From NCBI GenBank assembly GCA_014323965.1, contig JACONB010000072.1, positions 1-7,668 on the forward strand: a DNA stretch of 7,668 nt. Direction: 5' to 3'. The notes below the pieces were generated by a model. It did not search any database. It saw only the letters and a program-made list of their open reading frames with translations, and was not told where the DNA came from. Position 1 is the first letter of the stretch, and each line of letters starts with the position of its first letter. This DNA is from Prochloron sp. SP5CPC1 (lineage in GTDB: Bacteria; Cyanobacteriota; Cyanobacteriia; Cyanobacteriales; Prochloraceae). The translations under genes were made by a program, and so were the position numbers. Positions 1 to 5,700 of this stretch are shown here, one piece after another.

Positions 1-569
1 GTAGCTTCCAGCTTGTCGAGGGGAATATCGTTAATGGATACCCCTAACAAGGGTGATCCCTTGCCCGCAAAAGCGCCTAAGTACTGTTTCGCCCCCAAGA
101 GACTGTCCACTAAAAACAAGGAACTGTAACGGGCGACTAAGAGAATAGAAGCATTCAGTTGCTGGGCTATTTGCACCGCAGACAAATTAAACAGACTTCC
201 TTCGGCGAGAGTTCCCGCCCCTTCTAATAAAACCAGATCGCTCCCCCCGTCTTGGCAGTAATCTTTGAGAGTTCCAGAGTAATCTGTGCTATCTTCTCCT
301 TGAAGACGCTTCAATATAGTGTCCTCATTCAGATATAGCAGGGGCATCTTGACTCGATCTCTCCCTAAATTGAGGGTAGCGGCGATAAAACGGACATCTT
401 CTTCGATGGCGCCCTTTGAGTCTTTACTGATAAAAGTTCCTAGGAGTTTCCCATAGGAAATAGCAATTCCCCGTTCTTGCAACTGGTGAGCTATTCCCAG
501 GATCGTCGCTGACTTACCGCTGTAAGCTTCTGTTGATACAATGAGCAAATAGTTCGTCGGATTAACCAC
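1..569 (-). CDS. BioD/phosphotransacetylase N-terminal-like P-loop protein (3' end outside window)
   Basis: The frame is open from a GTG at 567-569 to the window edge, giving 189 codons. An in-frame TAG at 606-608 excludes a longer start, and AAGGAG at 577-582 lies 7 nt upstream of the GTG. Near the N terminus the protein has a Walker-A-like P-loop (STEAYSGKSA, residues 12-21, K19) after a hydrophobic strand (YLLIV). A second strand, LVLLEGAG (112-119), resembles the substrate-side motif of dethiobiotin synthetase-like ATPases. This matches the cyanobacterial 'phosphotransacetylase family' proteins of about 350 residues, which carry a BioD-like AAA_26 domain, usually followed by a DRTGG domain, and lack the acyltransferase domain of true Pta. 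The C-terminal part is not visible, so the DRTGG domain cannot be confirmed. The enzymatic role is unknown; phosphate acetyltransferase activity should not be assumed. It lies 42 bp downstream of the EbsA-like gene on the same strand, so the two are probably co-transcribed. Confidence 0.8.
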   Translation of the reverse strand, partial: MVNPTNYLLIVSTEAYSGKSATILGIAHQLQERGIAISYGKLLGTFISKDSKGAIEEDVRFIAATLNLGRDRVKMPLLYLNEDTILKRLQGEDSTDYSGTLKDYCQDGGSDLVLLEGAGTLAEGSLFNLSAVQIAQQLNASILLVARYSSLFLVDSLLGAKQYLGAFAGKGSPLLGVSINDIPLDKLEA

Positions 570-576
570 ACCCTCA

Positions 577-582
577 CTCCTT
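577..582 (-). promoter_or_regulatory. Shine-Dalgarno sequence setting the GTG start of the P-loop gene
   Basis: On the minus strand the sequence reads AAGGAG, then 7 nt, then GTG (567-569). The spacing is ideal and no ATG is available in frame between the upstream stop at 606-608 and this GTG. This supports GTG as the true start. Confidence 0.7.
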
Positions 583-611
583 ATGTTTGGTTGACAACAC
601 TGGCTCTATCA

Positions 612-989
612 TTATTCCACCAGCAGCTTGCGGTAAAATCCATCGCTAAAATCAGTTGAGTGCCCCTCTGATTTCAGGTAGTTATCCATTAGAGCGATTA
701 AGTACTTAATCAGCTCTGCATTGGACATGGTGATTTCGTAGCTCAAATCTGCGTTCTGATTAAATATTAATTGAAAGCGAGTTGATTCTAATGGCAGCTT
801 CGAGACATCCCAGGTAGCAAGATAAGGAACGCCCTCACAGCCTTCAATTCCACGCTCTCCCTCTAAAGCGCCTTCTTTATATAGGCTAATTACCAAGGGC
901 AGTAAATTACGTTGCTCCTTAGAGCAATAAGGTATATAAACAATTATCTCTTCTTGGCCAACAGGCTTAAGATGGTCTAGAGAAGGCAT
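612..989 (-). CDS. ebsA: EbsA-like type IV pilus accessory protein, 125 aa
   Basis: A small soluble protein with no signal peptide or membrane segment. Recognisable parts are VYIPYCSKEQRNLLPLVISLY (about residues 17-37), a central ATWDVSKLPLESTRFQLIF stretch (58-76), a polar LSYEITMSNAELIKYLI segment (82-98) and a DFSDGFYRKLLV tail (113-124). I recognise this as the pattern of cyanobacterial EbsA. In Synechococcus elongatus EbsA is required for type IV pilus assembly and biofilm self-suppression, and is reported to associate with PilB and Hfq. The assignment rests on remembered sequence pattern and length (EbsA is about 115-130 aa), not on an alignment. The start ATG (987-989) has AGGAAAG at 992-998, with 5 nt between AGGA and the ATG. 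It is the upstream member of a probable two-gene unit and is divergent from dusA. If it is not EbsA, it is still a cyanobacterial conserved small protein. Confidence 0.65.
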   Translation of the reverse strand: MPSLDHLKPVGQEEIIVYIPYCSKEQRNLLPLVISLYKEGALEGERGIEGCEGVPYLATWDVSKLPLESTRFQLIFNQNADLSYEITMSNAELIKYLIALMDNYLKSEGHSTDFSDGFYRKLLVE

Positions 990-991
990 TG

Positions 992-998
992 CTTTCCT
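992..998 (-). promoter_or_regulatory. Shine-Dalgarno of the ebsA-like gene
   Basis: AGGAAAG on the minus strand lies just upstream of the ATG at 987-989, with the AGGA core 5 nt away. It supports that ATG as the start. Confidence 0.55.
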
Positions 999-1003
999 AT
1001 TAT

Positions 1004-1009
1004 TATAAT
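1004..1009 (+). promoter_or_regulatory. Candidate -10 box for dusA in a 26-bp divergent spacer
   Basis: A perfect TATAAT sits 6 nt before the dusA ATG at 1016, inside the AT-rich spacer between the divergent ebsA-like and dusA starts. No TTGACA-like -35 lies at 16-18 bp spacing. If the box is used, transcription would begin at about the ATG itself, giving a leaderless message. The overlapping minus-strand sequence (1002-1007) also reads TATAAT, because ATTATAAT is nearly symmetrical. Direction is therefore not decided by the motif. Confidence 0.35.
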
Positions 1010-1015
1010 TATTTG

Positions 1016-2029
1016 ATGATTAGGTTGAGCAAATTCGGTCATCCTTTAAGCATTGCGCCCATGATGGATCGCACCGATCGCCACTGTCGCTATTTTCTGC
1101 GTCAGATTACCCATCGTACTCTACTATACACGGAAATGATAACGACGGCAGCTATTGAACACGGGGATAGGAAAAAATTACTCGGCTTTTCCCCTGAAGA
1201 GAAACCCCTCTCTCTCCAGCTGGGGGGCGACGATCCCCAGACATTAGCAGAATGCGCCCGCATTGCGGAGGATTGGGGCTACGATGAAGTAAACCTGAAT
1301 GTGGGCTGTCCCAGTTCACGGGTGGTGAATGGCCATTTTGGCGCTTGTCTCATGGCTCAACCGGAATTAGTAGCCCGAGGGGTAGAGGCGATGGTGAAAG
1401 GGGTTAACCTGCCCATAACGGTGAAACACCGCATCGGGATCGACGAACTAGATCGCTATGAAGACATGGCTAATTTCGTCCGCATCGTATCGGAAGCTGG
1501 ATGTGCTCGTTTTACCGTCCACGCCCGGAAGGCTTGGCTGAAAGGTTTGAGTCCGAAAGAAAATCGCCTAATTCCTCCTCTGCGCTACAGCGACGTTCAC
1601 CGTCTGAAACAAGAATTCCCCCACCTGTTCATCGAAATTAACGGTGGTATCACCAATCTAGAGCAAGTTAGAGCACAATTGCAGTTAGTAGACGGGGTGA
1701 TGATGGGGCGGGCTGCTTATGACAATCCCTATGTTTTAGTAACTGTAGATAGGGAAATCTATGGGGAACATCTTCTCCCTCCAACTCGACACCAAGTTGT
1801 AGAAGCTATGCTACCCTATATAGATTATTGGGTAGGACGGGGAGTCAAACTCAACGCCATTACCCGACATATGCTCCAGCTTTTTGCTACTGTACCCGGT
1901 ACCAAGGTATGGAAACGACATATCAGCGAGAATGCCCATCTCCCCGGTGCTGACTCTGATGTAATTGTCGCTGCTTTGACAAAACTGCCTGGCGAAAACC
2001 CAGGGCCACGAAAATGTTCGCCAAAGTGA
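1016..2029 (+). CDS. dusA: tRNA-dihydrouridine(20/20a) synthase DusA
   Basis: This FMN enzyme reduces uridine to dihydrouridine in the tRNA D-loop using NADPH. The 337-residue protein opens with the Dus signature PLSIAPMMDRTDRHCRYFLR. It holds the catalytic NVGCPS motif (Cys98), followed by the DusA-type RVVNGHFGACLM. The FMN-phosphate-contacting strands are VKHRIGID (about 136-143), FTVHAR (166-171), EINGGI (207-212) and GVMMGRAAY (227-235). The helical C-terminal tRNA-binding part contains RHMLQLF and VWKRHISENAH. Length and motif order match the DusA subfamily rather than DusB or DusC. I chose ATG 1016 because it places the protein just ahead of the conserved PLSIAPMMD. A TTG at 989 would add nine poorly conserved residues (LSYYYNYL) and overlap the divergent ebsA-like start; TTG 1025 is also possible. 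No convincing Shine-Dalgarno precedes 1016. The last residues run antisense to the conserved end of the DUF3593 gene. Confidence 0.93.
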   Translation: MIRLSKFGHPLSIAPMMDRTDRHCRYFLRQITHRTLLYTEMITTAAIEHGDRKKLLGFSPEEKPLSLQLGGDDPQTLAECARIAEDWGYDEVNLNVGCPSSRVVNGHFGACLMAQPELVARGVEAMVKGVNLPITVKHRIGIDELDRYEDMANFVRIVSEAGCARFTVHARKAWLKGLSPKENRLIPPLRYSDVHRLKQEFPHLFIEINGGITNLEQVRAQLQLVDGVMMGRAAYDNPYVLVTVDREIYGEHLLPPTRHQVVEAMLPYIDYWVGRGVKLNAITRHMLQLFATVPGTKVWKRHISENAHLPGADSDVIVAALTKLPGENPGPRKCSPK

Positions 2030-2252
2030 GAAAGAATTCTGCACTACCGTGAAGCCAGTCTACATTAGCCAAAGAGCGATGGTAATGGGTTTGAGCATAA
2101 ATACCGGCGGGAATGGTAACCATAACGAAAACCAAAAGCAGGTAAAAGCCAATTATTGCCAAACGGGGGGTTTTCCCTGCGAAAGTGAGAAACCACAAAA
2201 ATCCCAAATAGGGAAAGAGGGAAAGAGCAAAGAGGGCATCTTTAGATATCAT
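1923..2252 (-). CDS. DUF3593 family membrane protein, 109 aa
   Basis: A small hydrophobic protein with three likely membrane segments (about residues 7-24, 31-54 and 68-88). It has the family-like patterns SLFPYLGFLWFLT, GKTPRLAIIGFYLLLVFV, IPAGIYAQ and ANVDWLHGSAEFFLTLANI. I recognise these as DUF3593, a family of cyanobacteria and plastid-bearing eukaryotes with no established function. It is probably a thylakoid or plasma-membrane protein. It starts with ATG 2250-2252 in an ATGA overlap with the stop of the DUF2499 gene; GAGAGGAA sits directly before the ATG, inside the upstream gene. The conserved-looking core ends near residue 90. The remaining tail (LSKQRQLHQSQHRGDGHSR) is polar, basic and read antisense to dusA, so it looks like a run-on after loss of an earlier stop. 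The overlap with dusA is 107 bp. Confidence 0.82.
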   Translation of the reverse strand: MISKDALFALSLFPYLGFLWFLTFAGKTPRLAIIGFYLLLVFVMVTIPAGIYAQTHYHRSLANVDWLHGSAEFFLTLANIFVALGFRQAVLSKQRQLHQSQHRGDGHSR

Positions 2253-2554
2253 TTCCTCTCAGGCTGAGTTCCACTACAAATCCACCAGGCAGCCATACAG
2301 AGGGTACAATTACCCACCACTGTCATGGAGGCTTGGAGGGTAACCAGCCACCCTAATGATTCAGCATTGTCGAAAAAGTGCCAAGTACAGGCACACATGG
2401 CACTCACCAGGGCTGGTAACATGGCGATCGCCAAACCCCACCAATGGCGCTCCCCTGTCACTTCTCCATAAATCCAAACAAACCAAATAGCGGCTGTCCA
2501 TTCAATGACGCTGGAGATGTGAATTATCCAGGTAGGAATTGAAAGAGCATGCAT
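2249..2554 (-). CDS. DUF2499 / Ycf49-like membrane protein, 101 aa
   Basis: A small integral membrane protein with about three hydrophobic segments (residues 8-29, 39-58 and 68-92). It has the patterns ALSIPTWIIHISSVIEWTAA, RHWWGLAIAMLPALVSAMCACTWHFFDN and LGWLVTLQASMTVVGNCTL. These match my memory of DUF2499, called Ycf49-like because relatives are encoded in some algal plastids and in plant nuclei. No biochemical function is established. Cys54, Cys56, Cys83, Cys86 and Cys93 and several Trp and His residues are visible but no cofactor motif is clear. The stop overlaps the DUF3593 start as ATGA, so the two are very likely translationally coupled. The ATG at 2552-2554 has no recognisable Shine-Dalgarno; the leader is AT-rich. 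Confidence 0.85.
   Translation of the reverse strand: MHALSIPTWIIHISSVIEWTAAIWFVWIYGEVTGERHWWGLAIAMLPALVSAMCACTWHFFDNAESLGWLVTLQASMTVVGNCTLCMAAWWICSGTQPERK
2424..2431. other. HIP1 octamer GCGATCGC
   Basis: A single exact copy of the highly iterated palindrome common in many cyanobacterial genomes. It lies inside the DUF2499 gene. It is useful as a lineage hint only. Confidence 0.8.
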
Positions 2555-2658
2555 AAATTTTAGTTAACTTAACAAATTTTTAATGTCTAAAATCTCAATA
2601 GAGCATTCAACCTCCCAAATATATTCTATAGCAATTCGCGCCTATTTACCACTACCTA

Positions 2659-2682
2659 ACAATAAAAGGGGCAATATTGCCC
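2659..2682 (-). terminator. Possible weak intrinsic terminator of the giant modular gene
   Basis: A perfect 14-bp palindrome (GGGCAATATTGCCC, 2669-2682) lies about 90 bp past the stop of the giant minus-strand gene. In that gene's direction it is followed by CTTTTATTG. It would fold as a five-pair GC-containing stem with a 4-nt loop followed by a short T run. The stem is short and the T run broken, so it could instead be an operator upstream of the DUF2499 gene or chance. The 217-bp spacer 2555-2771 that contains it shows no other gene. Confidence 0.35.
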
Positions 2683-2771
2683 ACCATATTCTATCTTTTT
2701 TTCGGTTCCTTCCTCCTTACCAGACCAGATTCTCGGTGGGCAGCTCTTTCAAGGCACCTCTACCTATTAAC

Positions 2772-5700
2772 CTAAAACAACACCCCGAACACCACATAGG
2801 CGGTGCCTGCACTAGACTTGCCGTTGGGATCAGCACTCGCTGCGCCAATAATTAGGTCGTCGATACCATCCCCGTTGATGTCTCCTGCTCCGCTGAAAGC
2901 AGATCCTACATCGTGACGATGACCAACACCATTGAGGACAAAGCCGTTGCTACCATCTATGTTAGAGAGGTTAAAACTAGCTGCAAATTCTTCATCACTC
3001 CCAAGGACTACATAAATCTCTCCCGAACGATAGGCATTGGGGTCAGCCAAAGGAGCGCCGATAATTATGTCGTCGATACCATCGCCGTTGATGTCTCCTG
3101 CTCCGCTCACAGACTCGCCTGAAGCGTCAACGCTATCAATACCTAAGAGGACAAAGCCGTTGTTACCATTTAGGTCAGATAGGTTAAAGCTAGCATCAAA
3201 TCCTGAATCACTCCCGAAGACTACATAGGTCTCTCCTGCCCTATCAATGCCGTTGGGGTCAGCCCCAGGAGCGCCGATAATTATGTCGTCGATACCATCG
3301 CCGTTGATGTCCCCCGCTCCGCTTACTGATCCGCCTGAATTGTCACGGCTATCAATACCATTCAGGACGAAGCCGTTGTTACCATTTAGGTCAGATAGGT
3401 TAAAGCTAGCATTAAATCCTGAATTACTCCCGAAGACTACATAGGAGGATCCTGCGGCCTGATTGCCGTTAGGGTTAGCAAAAGCAGTGCCGATAATAAG
3501 GTCATCGATACCATCGCCGTTGATATCCCCTGCTCCGCTCACAGAAGAGCCTGAATTGCCAGAGCTATCAATACCATTCAGAATGAAGCCGTTGCTACCA
3601 TTTAGGTCAGATAGGTTAAAGCTAGCATCAAATCCTGAATCACTCCCGAAGACTACATAGGAGGATCCAGGATGCCGAGCGCCGATAATGAGGTCATCGA
3701 TACCATCGCCGTTGATATCCCCTGCTCCGCTTATTGAAAAGCCTGAAACTTCATTCCTATCAATACTAAGGACGAAGCCATTGTTACCATCTAGGTCGGA
3801 TAGTTCTAAGCTAGGGTCAAATCCTTCATCACTACCAAAGACTACATAAGTTGGCCTGGTTTGAGTTTTGCCCCTGGAGCCGATAATGAGGTCGTCGATA
3901 CCATCGCCGTTGATGTCCCCAGCGACCCTTGCAGAAGAACCTGAATAGTCAAAGCCATTAACACCATTGATAACGAAGCCGTTGCTGCCATTTAGGTTGG
4001 ATAGGTCAAAACTAGGGTCAAATTCTGATTCACTCCCGAAGACTACATAGGTGGACCCAGCTCTCCTAATGTCGTTGGGGCGCGCAAAAGAGGCGGCTAT
4101 AATCAGGTCGTCTAGACCATCGCCGTTGATGTCTCCTGCTCCGCTCACAGAACCGCCTAAATGGTCAAAAGTCCTAAGACCATTGATAACAAAGCCGTTG
4201 CTACCATCTAGGTCCGATAGGTTAAGCTGTGCCTTTCCTTGCACAGTAAAGGAACTAACTACATCTTCTTCACCCAAGGGATTACCAGCTCGGTCTGTAA
4301 TTTGAGCGCTTTTAATTACAAGACTGTATTCTCGGCGTGACAAGGCTGAGTAAGTGAGTTGAACTGTTCTGTCTCCAGAGCGCAACTGGATATTTGTAGG
4401 TGTAATAGCTTCCCCTTCAGCGTTCAGTAACTGGAAGTTTTCAGCAGTTACAGTTGTTTCAGCTAATGCTTCGTTAAACTGAATTTCCACCCGACGAGTA
4501 TTAAAGGGTGCAGTTTCTCCGTCTGCTGGAGTGATACTCTCAATTACGGGGGCAAAGGTATCTGGTATTAGGTTAAAACTGAGTTTATTAGAAAGAGCTG
4601 TATTACCCCCCGTATCCGTTGCTCGCGCTTGTACTTCTACTATGGTAGCGTCGGGGTCGTTACTGAGGGCAATAGCTGCTAACTCAAAGGGGAAGGAAAC
4701 GTCATTACTGACTACTTCTCCATTTACTAACAATTCTACATTGCGCACCTGCACGTCATCGGTGACAGCTGCTATAATGGGAATGTTTCTTCCTTCTGTA
4801 ACTTGAACTCCTTCTGTATCCGGGTCTACATCTACTACTGGACTACTAATAGTAATGGTTGGAGCAACACCTTTGTTATCGAAGGGAAGGTAGTTAATTA
4901 CCTGTAAGCCACCTGTATCATCAGCAACATAGGCGATACCTGATGCTATGGCAACATCCCGGGTAAACCCAGGGGTGCGGAATTGAGTTAAAAAAGTATC
5001 TGTATTTTTCGGGTTGGTAATATCGTAAATTGACAAACCCAGACGTTCTGAGGCTACCAAAGCTAAACCGGAACCATTTCCAGTTACATTCCGAGCGGTA
5101 AACAAGAAGTCGGCATCACTAATTAAAGTAGGTTGATTAGGGTCAGAAATGTCAATGGTGTGCATACCGCTCCCTGCTAAGTAAGCTACCCCGTTAGCTG
5201 CAAATACTCCCACTTCAGAGGAAGCGATTCTTACATTAAGTTGTCCCAATATGGTGTTCTCTGTTGGAGAGGTAATATCAATTATGGAGAAGGTATCGGA
5301 ACCACTAATGTAGGCATAGAGATTGGTTCTTTCCCGAGCAAGCCCGGTGACGGTTCCGGAACCCGGTAGGGTAGCATTGTCCAATTCTGCGCCTGTTAAA
5401 AGGTCTATCGCCCTTAAGGAAGTACCAGCGGTGGCATAGACTATACCATCGAAGATTTCTACTTGGTTGGCAGTTATGTTTATGGTTATGATTAAGGTGG
5501 GTACCATGGGGTCGGAGATGTCTACTATTTGTAGTCCACCCCTGTTAGTAGCTACTGCTGCAATTTTTAATTTGGTATCCACAGCCACGTCTGTTGCGTC
5601 TCCTGGTAAGGAGAGTTGACCTTGGACGATGGGGTTATTGAATTTGGTGGCGTCGATAATGGCTAAACCATGACTTCCTGTAGCTACATAGGCAGTTTGT

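Noticed and set aside
989..1015. TTG at 989 as the dusA start
   Set aside because: It would add a nonconserved Tyr-rich stretch translated from the AT-rich spacer and start within the divergent ebsA-like start codon. ATG 1016 fits the family better, though this is not proven.
1811..2044. Minus-strand 77-aa frame inside the 3' end of dusA
   Set aside because: It is antisense to the conserved DusA C-terminal region, shows no family resemblance, and lies in a different frame from DUF3593.
2049..2267. Plus-strand 72-aa frame
   Set aside because: It is antisense to the DUF3593 gene, whose membrane-protein pattern is clear; the product is low-complexity and unrecognisable.
2605..2616. Three-codon minus-strand reading frame (ATG CTC TAT TGA) behind GGGAGG, upstream of the DUF2499 gene, as a regulatory leader peptide
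   Set aside because: It is too short and has no attenuator-like structure or codon bias to support it; it is likely chance.
2583..2855. Plus-strand 90-aa frame spanning the gap and the end of the giant gene
   Set aside because: No recognisable protein pattern or Shine-Dalgarno is present, and it overlaps the well-supported FG-GAP coding region in antisense.
2913..3660. Several plus-strand frames with repeated 'PIIMSSIPSPLMSPAPLT' peptides
   Set aside because: They are the antisense of the FG-GAP repeat DNA. Their similarity to each other is inherited from the repeats on the coding strand, and none has its own start signals.
2772..4226. Regularly spaced near-identical blocks that might suggest a CRISPR or other non-coding array
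   Set aside because: The period is about 216 bp, the repeats are in frame and protein-coding, and intervening sequence is also similar between units. This does not fit CRISPR spacing or unique spacers.
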